A stretch of 64,000 bases of DNA from Actinotalea endophytica (GTDB taxonomy: Bacteria; Actinomycetota; Actinomycetes; Actinomycetales; Cellulomonadaceae): positions 62,001 through 126,000 of the forward strand of contig NZ_JAOVZU010000010.1 of assembly GCF_025717005.1 (NCBI RefSeq), in the 5' to 3' direction. This document shows, one piece after another, positions 45,315 to 54,060 of this stretch. The first letter of the stretch is position 1. Each line of letters begins with the position of its first letter. A program made the position numbers and the translations under genes. Under the pieces are notes generated by a model. That model saw only the letters and a list, made by a program, of their open reading frames with translations. It searched no databases and was not told the origin of the DNA.

Positions 45315-46160
45315 TCAGCCCTTCGCCCGGGCGAGGTACTCGTCCCCGGCCTTGATCGCGGTGATGATGTCGACGATCGGCTGGCCGACGCGCTCGGCGA
45401 GGTCGTCCTCGGTGGCCTTGCGGCCGAGCATGTTCCAGAACAGGGTCTTGACCGCGTAGTCGTTGGCCGGCCTGCGCTGGACCTTGGTGCGGATGTCCTT
45501 GAGCGACCAGCTCGACGTCTGCGCGTCGATCGCCATGTTCACGGCGTCGTAGTCGCTGCACGGCTCGCCGAGGTAGGCCGAGAACACGGCCTTGACGTCG
45601 TCGGGGCTCATGTAGGGCATGTCGTCCTCCGGGGTCAGCGGGGTGGGCAGGGTGGTGACGGGTTCGGGGGTCGGCAGCCCGTCCGCGGTCCACAGGGCGT
45701 TGCCGACCAGGGCGATGTCGGTGCGCAGGTTCACACCGCGGACGGCCATGAACGGCTCAGGGTCGGTGGCGCTGGTCGAGGACACCCACGAGACGCCGGG
45801 GTTGTAGGTCTCGAAGTGCAGGTGCACCCCGCGGGCGACGCCGGTGGCGCCCATCTCGCCGAGGCGCTGCCCGGTCACCACGCGCTGCCCCGTGGACACG
45901 GCCGCGTGGGCCGCGAGGTGCTGGTAGCGGGTCGAGGAGCCGTCGTCGTGCTTGACGACGACCCACCACCCGCGCACCGGGGAGAACAGGTTCGCCGCGA
46001 CGACACCCGAGGAGACGGCGACGACGGGTCGACCGGTCTGACCGGGGATCGGTGGGGCGATGTCGACGCCGCGGTGGTAGGTCGAGGCGCCGGGCAGTGG
46101 TGCGATGCGCGGACCGAAGTCGTCGGTGAACCGGCCGGCCGCGGGAGGAACCCATCTCAT
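45315..46160 (-). CDS. Endolysin, M23 (LytM-type) peptidase
   Basis: This 281-residue lysin has an N-terminal M23 zinc peptidase. FTDDFGPR, the first His in YHRGVDIAPP, the second pair in RYQHLAAH, and GVHLHFETYNPG give the HxxxD and HxH ligands. A linker of Pro and Thr leads to a C-terminal helical domain of about 100 residues that contains FWNMLGRKATEDDL, reminiscent of DUF4214 repeats. It should cut peptidoglycan cross-bridges at lysis. ATG at 46160 overlaps the SGNH gene stop. Confidence 0.88.
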   Translation of the reverse strand: MRWVPPAAGRFTDDFGPRIAPLPGASTYHRGVDIAPPIPGQTGRPVVAVSSGVVAANLFSPVRGWWVVVKHDDGSSTRYQHLAAHAAVSTGQRVVTGQRLGEMGATGVARGVHLHFETYNPGVSWVSSTSATDPEPFMAVRGVNLRTDIALVGNALWTADGLPTPEPVTTLPTPLTPEDDMPYMSPDDVKAVFSAYLGEPCSDYDAVNMAIDAQTSSWSLKDIRTKVQRRPANDYAVKTLFWNMLGRKATEDDLAERVGQPIVDIITAIKAGDEYLARAKG

Positions 46161-46771
46161 GACCCGGCCCCCTCGGTCGCGATGAGCACGGCTCCCTCGA
46201 CCACGTCCGCCACGATCTGCGCTCCTGCCGTCGTCGGGTGCACGCCGTCGGTGGTCATGCCCGACGCGTAGCCGCCGTCGAGCGTCCGGATCCGCGCCCA
46301 CGGGTCGACGAACAGCCAGCCCGCGTCCTGCGCGTGTGTGGCGAGCGAACGGTTCAGGACCGACGCCTCGCGCTGGCGATCGATGCCGTTGTCGTCGGTG
46401 ACGTCGCACGGAGCCACGGCCAGGAGCACGACGTGTGCGGCGCCGACCTTGTCCACGATCGCGTGCACGTTCGCCACGGTCGTCGTGCGGCTGATGCCCT
46501 CGCGGATGTCGTTCGTGCCGACCATGAGCACCAGCACGTCGCCGCCCGGCTGGATGTAGTTCAGAACCCCTGCGGACGTCGCGCCCGGGTACCACCAGCC
46601 GATCGGGTCGAAGTCCGTCAGGCTCGCGTACCGGTCGGTCAGGGAGTCGCCGGCGAGCTCGACCACGAGAGGCTCGGGCTCGGGCGGGTATGTGGTGGCG
46701 GGCAGGATGCTCAGGGCGACGGCGATCGCCCCGGCCGCGAGCGCGAACGGGGTGCGGTGGGTCATGGTCAT
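46157..46771 (-). CDS. SGNH/GDSL hydrolase
   Basis: The 204-residue protein starts with a hydrophobic signal-like segment (PFALAAGAIAVALSILPA). It carries the SGNH blocks: GDSLTDRY (nucleophile Ser) near residue 41, VLMVGTNDI near 87, and DGVHPTTAG with the catalytic Asp-His near the end. It is an esterase or lipase that may deacetylate cell-surface or envelope polymers during infection. It overlaps its neighbours by ATGA on both sides, so it is embedded in the late operon between tail and lysis genes. Confidence 0.8.
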   Translation of the reverse strand: MTMTHRTPFALAAGAIAVALSILPATTYPPEPEPLVVELAGDSLTDRYASLTDFDPIGWWYPGATSAGVLNYIQPGGDVLVLMVGTNDIREGISRTTTVANVHAIVDKVGAAHVVLLAVAPCDVTDDNGIDRQREASVLNRSLATHAQDAGWLFVDPWARIRTLDGGYASGMTTDGVHPTTAGAQIVADVVEGAVLIATEGAGS

Positions 46772-47454
46772 GCCGCCCGGTAGTGCAGGACGCCGCGCAG
46801 CCGGTCCGAGATCCCCCACGTCCACGGGGCGGCGTTGGTGACGGCGGAGTTGTCGTTCGCGTCGATGGCCCGCAGCTCGAAGGTGTTCGCGTCGTCGGAG
46901 CGGGTGATCGCCTCGTAGATCCGCTCCGTGCCGGTCGAGGCGTCCCGTAGACGGACCTGCCCGAGGGGGATCGTGCCGTCGGTGACGGAGGCCAGGTCGG
47001 CGTGGATCGTGACTGGAACCGAGATGCGGTAGGTGCCGGTGCCGACCGTGACCCCGGAGGTGCCGAACTGGATCGAGAAGTACGCGTCGACCCACTCCCC
47101 GGTCTTGGAGTAGACGCCGGTCGCGGTCGACCCGGACCCGAGGGACACCCCGCCTCCAGAGGCGGTCAAGGCGGGCACCCAGGCGGTGGGGCCGGTCGAA
47201 GCCACCAGGATGGCGAACGTCGTGCCGTCGGTGGTCTGCACGAGCTGGCCGGTGTCGGCCATGAAGAAGAACAGCGGCGCGGACGTCGATGGGGTGACAC
47301 CGGCCGTTGCGAGCTCGGTGAGCTTGGTGGCCCGGGCGGTCGCGTTCGCGACGTTGATCGGGTCGTTGATCGACAGCCCGAACGCCAGGAGCGAGGCACG
47401 CGAGGGGTGCTCGGAGCCGGCCCAGGTGGTGTGTCCGCGGGCGTCGGTAGTCAT
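46768..47454 (-). CDS. Phage tail/fibre protein, unknown
   Basis: This 228-residue protein is rich in Thr, Ser and Ala, with beta-strand-like segments and no cysteines. YSKTGEWVDAYFSIQFGTSGVTVGTGTYRISVPV resembles receptor-binding tip sandwiches. It is located in the baseplate/fibre module between a tail gene and the SGNH hydrolase. Confidence 0.6.
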   Translation of the reverse strand: MTTDARGHTTWAGSEHPSRASLLAFGLSINDPINVANATARATKLTELATAGVTPSTSAPLFFFMADTGQLVQTTDGTTFAILVASTGPTAWVPALTASGGGVSLGSGSTATGVYSKTGEWVDAYFSIQFGTSGVTVGTGTYRISVPVTIHADLASVTDGTIPLGQVRLRDASTGTERIYEAITRSDDANTFELRAIDANDNSAVTNAAPWTWGISDRLRGVLHYRAA

Positions 47455-47463
47455 GTGCGCCTC

Positions 47464-48282
47464 CTAGGCGGGACGGGTCAGGGTGAGAGAGATGACCATC
47501 GAGCCGGCGGTGGCCGTGCCACCCCAGCCGGAGTAGGTGCCGCCGACAGCGGCCAGGGCCTTGGCCGCGCCGGTGCGCAGGTTCTCGCGCACGTCGGAGG
47601 GCAAGGTGACCTGGCACCACTGGTCGATCGCGACGGCCGCGCTGGCCGCGGCGGTGGTCCCGGTCGGGGACGGCGCGCCGGCGGGCTGGGAGGCGTGCGG
47701 AGCGCCCTGCAGCACGAGCTGGGCGGTGGACCCGCCCGAGCCGTTGCGGCGGGCGCTGACGACGGCGGCGGTGATCGCGGTGGCACCCAGGTTCTTGATC
47801 TGGTCGCCGTAGGTGGCAAGGCCGATCAGGGTGCCCGACCCGTAGTCATCACCCTGGTACAGGTCCGAGCGGCCGCCGTAGCGGTCGATGTTCCACCGGT
47901 CCCACGCCGAGCGGATGACCCGCCATGTCCCAGACCAAGTCGGCAGGATCGTCGCCTTCTCGGTCACGGTGCCCGTCGGCACGACAGGTGCCGGCCCTGC
48001 GGTGTCCTCGTCGACGACCCCGATCGGGCCGAGCACGAACTCCGCCCGCCCGCCCGCCATCGGGTTGCACAGCACCAGGACGGTGGTGATCCCGGTGTAG
48101 TCGGTGTCCGCGCCGAGGTAGGGCAGCTCGAAGCCCTGCGACCCGCGGAACGACACCGTCGCCCGTGCGGTGCCAGCGTCGATCGACAGCAGCCGCGCCA
48201 CCCCGGACACGTTCGTCAGCTGCCCACGGCGTGCACCGACCGGCTGGGCGGCGGCCTCCCGGGCGTCCTCGAGCGCGCCCAT
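47464..48282 (-). CDS. Phage tail/baseplate protein, unknown
   Basis: The 272-residue protein has an N-terminal OB-like part (GVARLLSIDAGTARATVSFRG, then PYLGADTDYTGITTVLVLCNP) and a C-terminal beta-rich receptor-type half. The ATG overlaps the DUF5047-like gene stop by one base. Position downstream of a DUF5047-like protein suggests a baseplate hub or fibre adaptor. Confidence 0.62.
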   Translation of the reverse strand: MGALEDAREAAAQPVGARRGQLTNVSGVARLLSIDAGTARATVSFRGSQGFELPYLGADTDYTGITTVLVLCNPMAGGRAEFVLGPIGVVDEDTAGPAPVVPTGTVTEKATILPTWSGTWRVIRSAWDRWNIDRYGGRSDLYQGDDYGSGTLIGLATYGDQIKNLGATAITAAVVSARRNGSGGSTAQLVLQGAPHASQPAGAPSPTGTTAAASAAVAIDQWCQVTLPSDVRENLRTGAAKALAAVGGTYSGWGGTATAGSMVISLTLTRPA

Positions 48283-49379
48283 CAGGACAGCCCCACGTCC
48301 AGGCGCATCGTGTCGCCCGCGTCGGCCACGACGAGCGGGATCTCCACGGCCACGACCCACCCCCACTGCGTGTGGCCGTCTCGGGTGACCGAGATCGCGT
48401 CGTCGAGCTCGGGGCGCGGGTCCGGGGCCGCGGTCACGGTGCGGACCACCGACCCGCGAGACTCGTCGGCCAGGATCGTTGCCGCCGACGCCGCGAGCTG
48501 GGCGCGGGTCGTCGCCAACGGGGAGGACCACTTCTTGACCACCCGGCGGTACCCGGTGCCGTCGTCGGTCGCAGCCAGCGGCCCGGTGGTCACGCGGGCG
48601 GTCGCCGACAGGGGTTCCAGAGCGGTGGAGTCGGTGACCGAGGACGTCGCGACCACGATGTTCGGCTGCCCCTCACGGGTATCCGACGTCGGCGCGGAGA
48701 CCACGGTGCCGCCCTGGCCGTCGGTGTAGGACAGCACCGGGGACGGCACCGCCGGCAGCGGCTCGAGGAGCCCGACCTGCCCCCACTGGTCGGTCAGGAT
48801 CCGCGCCGGCCAAGCCTTGGCGATGTCGTACAGCGCACCCAGGCGGTCATCGGGCCACTGGAATGACCGCGGGCAGTCCCGGTCCACCAGGCCGTCCGCG
48901 ATCGACACCGGGATCCCTGGCGACATCAGCCGCCGGAACTCCGAGGCCAACGTGCCGCCGGCGCGCGGGACCTCCGGGACCTGGAAGTCGTCGGTCTCGA
49001 CCACGTTCAGCATGCCCAGCCCGGACACCCGCACCAGCCCGCCGACGTCGTCGTGGTCGGAGTCGTGGATCAGGAACTGGCCGAGCCGGGTCTCGTACTC
49101 CGCGCCCTGCGGGGTGGTCACCGTGATGCCCAGGACCACGACCTGCCCGTAGCGCGCCAACGGGTGGTCCGGATCGCGCGGAACCCACGAGAACCCGTCG
49201 ACCAGGTCCGGGACGGTGAACTCCACCCGCTCGGGCACCCGCAACGACCGGGCCGCGGTGAACCTGCCCCAGTTGATCGGCACCGAGCCAGCGAGCAGCG
49301 CCCCGTCACGCCAGACCGACGCGGTCGGGCGCCAGCCGACCCACCCAGCCAGGACGTCCGACGGTGCGCCCTCGCGCAT
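48282..49379 (-). CDS. DUF5047-like phage baseplate protein
   Basis: This 365-residue protein resembles DUF5047 proteins of actinophages (VPERVEFTVPDLVDGFSWVP, ARYGQVVVLGITVTTPQGAEYETRLGQFLIHD). These lie after the tape measure and correspond to tail-associated structural proteins. The ATG at 49379 overlaps the previous stop by one base. Confidence 0.7.
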   Translation of the reverse strand: MREGAPSDVLAGWVGWRPTASVWRDGALLAGSVPINWGRFTAARSLRVPERVEFTVPDLVDGFSWVPRDPDHPLARYGQVVVLGITVTTPQGAEYETRLGQFLIHDSDHDDVGGLVRVSGLGMLNVVETDDFQVPEVPRAGGTLASEFRRLMSPGIPVSIADGLVDRDCPRSFQWPDDRLGALYDIAKAWPARILTDQWGQVGLLEPLPAVPSPVLSYTDGQGGTVVSAPTSDTREGQPNIVVATSSVTDSTALEPLSATARVTTGPLAATDDGTGYRRVVKKWSSPLATTRAQLAASAATILADESRGSVVRTVTAAPDPRPELDDAISVTRDGHTQWGWVVAVEIPLVVADAGDTMRLDVGLS

Positions 49380-50167
49380 CAGCGGTTCGCCCAGTCGGTG
49401 GTGTCGAAGTCGTCCCAGGTGAGCGTCGACCACTCAGAGTCGAAGTCGTCCCACGTCAAGGATGCGTAGACCGAGTCGAGGTCGTCCCAGGTCGATGCCG
49501 CGAGGGTCGTCGACAGGTCCGCGTCCGAGGCGAAGAACGCCAGCCGCCAGATCCTGGCCATGCGGTCAGTCGCCCCGCCCCACAGCGCGTGGGACACCGA
49601 CCGGAGCACGATCACCTGCACCGGGTCCAGGTCCCGGACCTGACCGTCGGTGCGCAGCACGAACATCGGCGCCTTGGACCGCAACGCCGTCTTCAGCGTG
49701 GCTCCGGCCGAGGCCGCGGCACGGATCAGCAACTCGCCCGTCTCGCCGGCGGACACGTCGTACCGGCCCGGCTGGCGGATGCGCCCCGGCACCTCGAACG
49801 CGGTCGCCCGCACGAGCTCGGAGCGCGGGTCAGCGTTGTCCTGCCACACGAACGGCACCACGACCGACCCGTCCACGTGCTGCAGCACGTACCGGCCGCC
49901 GAAGTCCACTGTGACCGTGTCCGACGCGGTGTCGCCCGCCTGGGTCACCGTGTAGGTGAGCTCGACGTTCAACGGCGTGAAGATGTCAGCGAGCAGCGCC
50001 GTGGTTGCGGCCGCCTCCTGCCCGGCGCCACCCGGCACCGTCCACGTCCACGACCCGGCAGACCCCTCCACCGTGAACGTGACCCCGGCCGTGAGGCCGG
50101 TCACCGCGAGCTGCACCAGCTGCGGATCTGTCGCCCCCGCCAGGGTCGCGGTGATCGCGAGCGCCAC
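49379..50167 (-). CDS. Phage distal-tail-like protein with a C-terminal WDD repeat
   Basis: The 262-residue protein follows the tape measure and is in the position of distal tail proteins. It ends with three 12-residue repeats of the form TWDDFDSEWSTL, encoded by 36-bp DNA repeats at 49404-49500. The acidic, aromatic repeat is not part of any tail fold I know and may be a flexible surface tail. Start GTG at 50167 directly follows the tape measure stop. Confidence 0.65.
   Translation of the reverse strand: MALAITATLAGATDPQLVQLAVTGLTAGVTFTVEGSAGSWTWTVPGGAGQEAAATTALLADIFTPLNVELTYTVTQAGDTASDTVTVDFGGRYVLQHVDGSVVVPFVWQDNADPRSELVRATAFEVPGRIRQPGRYDVSAGETGELLIRAAASAGATLKTALRSKAPMFVLRTDGQVRDLDPVQVIVLRSVSHALWGGATDRMARIWRLAFFASDADLSTTLAASTWDDLDSVYASLTWDDFDSEWSTLTWDDFDTTDWANR
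49404..49500. repeat. Three 36-bp direct repeats inside the tail gene
   Basis: Units begin at 49404, 49440 and 49476 (TCGAAGTCGTCCCAGGT and variants). The period is a multiple of three, so the repeat expands a 12-residue protein unit without breaking the frame. Confidence 0.8.
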
Positions 50168-53100
50168 TCAGGCCACCCCCCTCGCTGACGCGGACGTGCG
50201 CGAACGCTGCGCCGACGCGATCTCCTCGCGGACCATCCCGCGCATCTGCGCCGGCCCCCATGGGGTGTCGAGCGTTCCGACGATCTCGAGCCCGGCAAGG
50301 GATGGCGCAGAGCCCGATGAGAAGGAGCCTCCGACGACCGTCATGTAGCCGGGCGCCGGTGCGTACCCGACCTGCCCACCCGAGGCTCGGCCCGGGAGCG
50401 AGCGGACCACGGACGCGAGATCCCGTCGGTTGACAGAGTCCATGAACCCGGTACCCCAGAAGTCGACGGCCGCCACCGAGTGCACCCACTCCTTCGGGTT
50501 CGCCCGGATGAGCACGTTGTCCGCGGTCGGACCGATGTACGGGCCGGGGACCTCCCCGCCCTCCGCCAGGCCGGGGCGGCCCGATCCCGATGCCGAGCCG
50601 TTCAGGTCGGGCAGCGTGGCCCGCATTTCGATGGAAGCGATGCGGCGGGTCTGGATCCATGCCTGGACCGTGCGGTCGGCCGGCGTGGTGTCCGCCTCGA
50701 CCGGGATCACCGGGTTGCGGTAGCTCTCGACCTGCGAGGTGAACTCGGCGACAGCGTCAGTGCCCTTCTGCGACCAGAGCTCGACGACCTTGGCGAACTG
50801 CTCGTCGGTCATGTCGTGCAGAAGCTGGACCTGCGCGGCGCCGTCAGGCCCGAGGTTGAGCAGTTCGTCGATCATCTGCTCGGCGGCGGTCCGCATGTCG
50901 CCGGTCATGCCGTCGCGCACCCGGCCGGAGATGTCGAGCAGGTTCTGCTCCCATGCGGCCTGCGCGTCGACCTGCGCCTGCAGCTGGGCGATGTAGTCCT
51001 CGGCCGACACCGTCTGGCCGTCGTAGAAGTCTTCCCACGAGTCGCTCATCGAGTCGGTCGCGTCAGCGGCCGCCTGGGCGATCTCGGTGTTCTTGTCGAT
51101 GACGCCCTGGTAGGCGCCGGCCAGGTCGACGAACGAGGCGTCGGCCTGGGAGACGGCGTCGCGCCACTCCTGGGTGAGCTGGATCGCGGCGTCGAGCTGG
51201 TCGTTGGCCGCCGCGGTGGCATCGGCCACGTCCGAGGTCGAGGACGCGGCCGCGTCCTGCGCGAGGGTGAGGTTCCCGGTCGCGAGGGCGAGGAGCGACG
51301 TGTCGTCCAGGGTCATGCCGGCGGCGGTCGCGGTGGCGAGCAGCGCGTCGCGGTACCCGGGCATGATGTGCAGGAGGTTCCCGGCGGACTCTTCGGTGCC
51401 GCCGAACGCCTGGTTGAGGGCGTTGAACTGGCGCTGCGCCTCGGTGAGGTTGGTGCCGGTCAGGTCGCCGAGGTTCCGGCCGATCTCGTGGATGCTGTTC
51501 GACAGTGTCCGGGCGCCCGAGTCGGTGCCGATCAGGTCGTTCAGCCACAGCCGCGAGGCCTCGGCGCTGTTGTTCTGCACCCGGGTGAGGTACTCGAGCT
51601 CGTGGGCCATCGCGTCGACGTCGTTCGGGTCCAGGACGTTGCCCCACGTGCCCTCAGGGAGCCGGTCGAACACGTCGGAGACCGTCGTCGCGCCGTCGGC
51701 GAGCCCCTGCATCGAGTTGGCCAGCTCGGCCGCGTTGACCTTCGCCTGCTGGGCCGCGTCGGCGATCTGGAGGACCGTCGCCGCGACGGCGGCGAGCCCG
51801 GCGACTTTCGCGACCCGCGTCAGCCCTGAGGCCAGGGCGGCGTTGTCGGAGCGCAGCTGGCGGTACGCGGTCCGGAGCTCGAGGAGCCGCGGAGTGATCG
51901 TCAGGAAGGCGCCGCCGAGCAGGGCGACGGTCCCGACCAGCCCGCCCATCTGCCCGGCGACCTGCTGCACGGGCTCGGGGAGCTGGGCGAGCCAGCCGGC
52001 GAAGTCCGCGACCCCCTGCGCCGCAGACGCCACCGCCGGCAGGAACGTCTCGCCGAGGCTGATCGCGGCGTCGACGATGGAGTTGCGCGCGATCTCGATC
52101 TTCGCCTGGGCGGTGTCGTACCGCTTGGCCGCCTCGGCCGCGAGCGCGTTGTTGCGCTCCCACTCGTCAGAGGCCTGCGCCACCGCAGCCGTGGTGAGCT
52201 CGGTCGCGTTGGACATGCTGAGCAGGGCGTTGGTGACCCGGATGTCGTTGAGGCCGAGCTCCTGCAGCATCCCGAAGGTGCCCTGGCCGGTCTCGGTCAT
52301 CTTCGACAGGCCCTGGACGACGGCCAGGAGCGCGGCGACCGGGTCGTTGGCCCACTGGTCGGCGAACTGCGCCGAGGACATGCCGGCGACCTGGGCGAAC
52401 TGGTCGAGGTTGTCGCCGCCGTCGTCGACCGCCTGGCTGATCTTGATCATCACGCGGGAGACCGCGGAGCCGCCGGCCTCGGCCTCGATGCCGACCGACG
52501 ACATGGCTGCCGCAAGGCCCAGGGTGTCGGCCTCGCTGAGCCCCACCACGCGTGACGCGGAGGCGAGCCGCTGGGCCATGTCCAGGATCTCGGACTCGGT
52601 CGTCGCGTAGTTGTTGCCCAGGCCGACGATGACGGACCCGAGCCGGTCGAAGTCGGTCTGGGCGGTACCCATCACGTTCGCGAACCGGGCCAGTCCAGTG
52701 GCTGCGTCCTGGGCGGTCAGGTTCGTCGTCTCACCCAGGTCGATCATCGTGCGCGTGAACGCCGCGATGTTCTCGGTCTTGATCCCGAGCTGCCCGGCGG
52801 CCTCGGCGACCGCTGCGATCTCCTCGTGTGTCGCCGGGAGCTCGCGGGCCATCTGGCGCAGCTGCTCCTGCAGCGCCTCGAGCTGGATGCTCGACCCGGA
52901 GACCGTCTTGGTCACGCCGGTCCACTGGGACTCCCAGTCGACCGCGGCCTTGCCGGCCAGTGCGAGCCCGCCGACGGTGAGTGTGCCGAAGGTGGCCATC
53001 GTCCGGCCGGTGCGGTCCCAGGCCTCGCGGTTGTACTGGGCCGACTGAACCATCTGGCCGAGCGCCGTGTCGGCCCGCCGCGTCGACTCGGGGATCTTGT

Positions 53101-53185
53101 CGGCGGCCTGCGCGGCCTCGGCCATCGCACGCTTGAAGTCGGAGACCTCCGCGCGCAGGCGGACGACGACGGAGCGCTCAGCCAT
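50168..53185 (-). CDS. Phage tail tape measure protein (TP901 family)
   Basis: The 1005-residue protein sets tail length. The N-terminal TP901-type core (GLGNNYATTESEILDMAQRLA, GLAAAMSSVGIEAEAGGSAVSRVM) is followed by two hydrophobic stretches near 380-430 and 460-485. Long Ala-rich helices make up the rest. GGAGGTGA lies upstream of the ATG. It is the largest late gene and lies just after the tail chaperones, as in siphoviruses. Confidence 0.93.
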   Translation of the reverse strand: MAERSVVVRLRAEVSDFKRAMAEAAQAADKIPESTRRADTALGQMVQSAQYNREAWDRTGRTMATFGTLTVGGLALAGKAAVDWESQWTGVTKTVSGSSIQLEALQEQLRQMARELPATHEEIAAVAEAAGQLGIKTENIAAFTRTMIDLGETTNLTAQDAATGLARFANVMGTAQTDFDRLGSVIVGLGNNYATTESEILDMAQRLASASRVVGLSEADTLGLAAAMSSVGIEAEAGGSAVSRVMIKISQAVDDGGDNLDQFAQVAGMSSAQFADQWANDPVAALLAVVQGLSKMTETGQGTFGMLQELGLNDIRVTNALLSMSNATELTTAAVAQASDEWERNNALAAEAAKRYDTAQAKIEIARNSIVDAAISLGETFLPAVASAAQGVADFAGWLAQLPEPVQQVAGQMGGLVGTVALLGGAFLTITPRLLELRTAYRQLRSDNAALASGLTRVAKVAGLAAVAATVLQIADAAQQAKVNAAELANSMQGLADGATTVSDVFDRLPEGTWGNVLDPNDVDAMAHELEYLTRVQNNSAEASRLWLNDLIGTDSGARTLSNSIHEIGRNLGDLTGTNLTEAQRQFNALNQAFGGTEESAGNLLHIMPGYRDALLATATAAGMTLDDTSLLALATGNLTLAQDAAASSTSDVADATAAANDQLDAAIQLTQEWRDAVSQADASFVDLAGAYQGVIDKNTEIAQAAADATDSMSDSWEDFYDGQTVSAEDYIAQLQAQVDAQAAWEQNLLDISGRVRDGMTGDMRTAAEQMIDELLNLGPDGAAQVQLLHDMTDEQFAKVVELWSQKGTDAVAEFTSQVESYRNPVIPVEADTTPADRTVQAWIQTRRIASIEMRATLPDLNGSASGSGRPGLAEGGEVPGPYIGPTADNVLIRANPKEWVHSVAAVDFWGTGFMDSVNRRDLASVVRSLPGRASGGQVGYAPAPGYMTVVGGSFSSGSAPSLAGLEIVGTLDTPWGPAQMRGMVREEIASAQRSRTSASARGVA

Positions 53186-53229
53186 CGGGGGTCACCTCCC
53201 GTGTCGGGCGACTGCGGTTGAATGGCGGG

Positions 53230-53694
53230 ATGAACCGCGCGGCACTGGTGCCTCTGCTCGCCCTGCTCCTGGCCGGCTGCGCATCGGGATCGAGCGGGGA
53301 TGAGGCCTCCCCGGCGGAGTCGACGACCGCACAGGCGGAGCCTTCGGAGACCACGTACACCGCGACAGCCGCGCCTGTGACTGCGAGCGCCGTGATCGCG
53401 ATCAGCCCGGCTCACGCCATCGCGGATGGCGACTTGTGCATGGCGTGGGGGGACTACACGGACTTCAACGACGACCAGGTGCAAGGCCAAGTGCTCGACG
53501 CGACCGGCACGACAGTCGGAGTGGGGTACTTCAGTGACCCCGTCGAGATCAGCGACGGATGCGTTCGGTCGTTCACGGTCGACGTGCCCGCGGGTGGCGG
53601 GTTCTACACACTCAAGGTCGGGGAGCGGACGTCCGATGCCGTGGCCGAGGCAGACCTGGCGTCAGACAACCTCCTGATCGTCTTCGACGGCTGA
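53230..53694 (+). CDS. Prophage-encoded lipoprotein on the opposite strand (moron-like)
   Basis: The 154-residue protein has a signal with the perfect lipobox LLAGC, a Ser/Thr/Glu linker, and a small beta-rich domain with two cysteines (GDLCMAW and SDGCVRSF). It is read opposite to the late operon, starts 45 bp from the tape measure start, and its last 33 bp overlap the tail chaperone frame. Independently expressed surface lipoproteins in this position often alter superinfection or host surface properties; here that is inference. Confidence 0.75.
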   Translation: MNRAALVPLLALLLAGCASGSSGDEASPAESTTAQAEPSETTYTATAAPVTASAVIAISPAHAIADGDLCMAWGDYTDFNDDQVQGQVLDATGTTVGVGYFSDPVEISDGCVRSFTVDVPAGGGFYTLKVGERTSDAVAEADLASDNLLIVFDG

Positions 53695-54060
53695 GCGCAC
53701 CAGCGCCTGAGGCGCCGGCTTCGGCACGGCGAAGATCCGCAGCCCGGCTGGGCGCTCCTTGCCGTCCTTGCGGTACTCGGCCTCGGCGAGCTCGACCACG
53801 GCGGCGTAGCCGTCAAATGTCTCGTCCGGCTCCCACTCCTGGGTCGCGTCGAGCGCGAGCCAGTCGGGGATGCCGTTCGCGGTCAGGTGCTCGTCGTAGT
53901 AGGTGAGCCCCTCGGCCAGGCCGCGGTCCACGCGCGTCCACCGGTTCGGCTTGCCTCGACCGGTGAGGTAGAGCTCGGGGCGCGTGCCCCAGGCTCGGGC
54001 CGCCCGGAGGGCGAGGATCAGCCCAGGTCGCTCGTGGAGCGCCCGGGCAACGTAGGGCGG
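53662..54060 (-). CDS. Tail assembly chaperone, -1 frameshift extension (T-type)
   Basis: This frame has no credible start of its own and overlaps the end of the first chaperone gene in the -1 frame. A run of five C (54063-54059), read GTC CCC CGC in the first frame, is the likely slip site. The fusion would be about 350 residues: 218 of the first protein plus 132 from here (PPYVARALHERPGLILAL onward). Such G/GT pairs are standard before tape measure genes and hold the tape measure protein during tail assembly. Confidence 0.7.
   Translation of the reverse strand, partial: PPYVARALHERPGLILALRAARAWGTRPELYLTGRGKPNRWTRVDRGLAEGLTYYDEHLTANGIPDWLALDATQEWEPDETFDGYAAVVELAEAEYRKDGKERPAGLRIFAVPKPAPQALVRSAVEDDQEVV

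Noticed and set aside
49404-49500. CRISPR-like array (three 36-bp units)
   Set aside because: Units are contiguous without spacers, lie inside a coding frame and encode a protein repeat.
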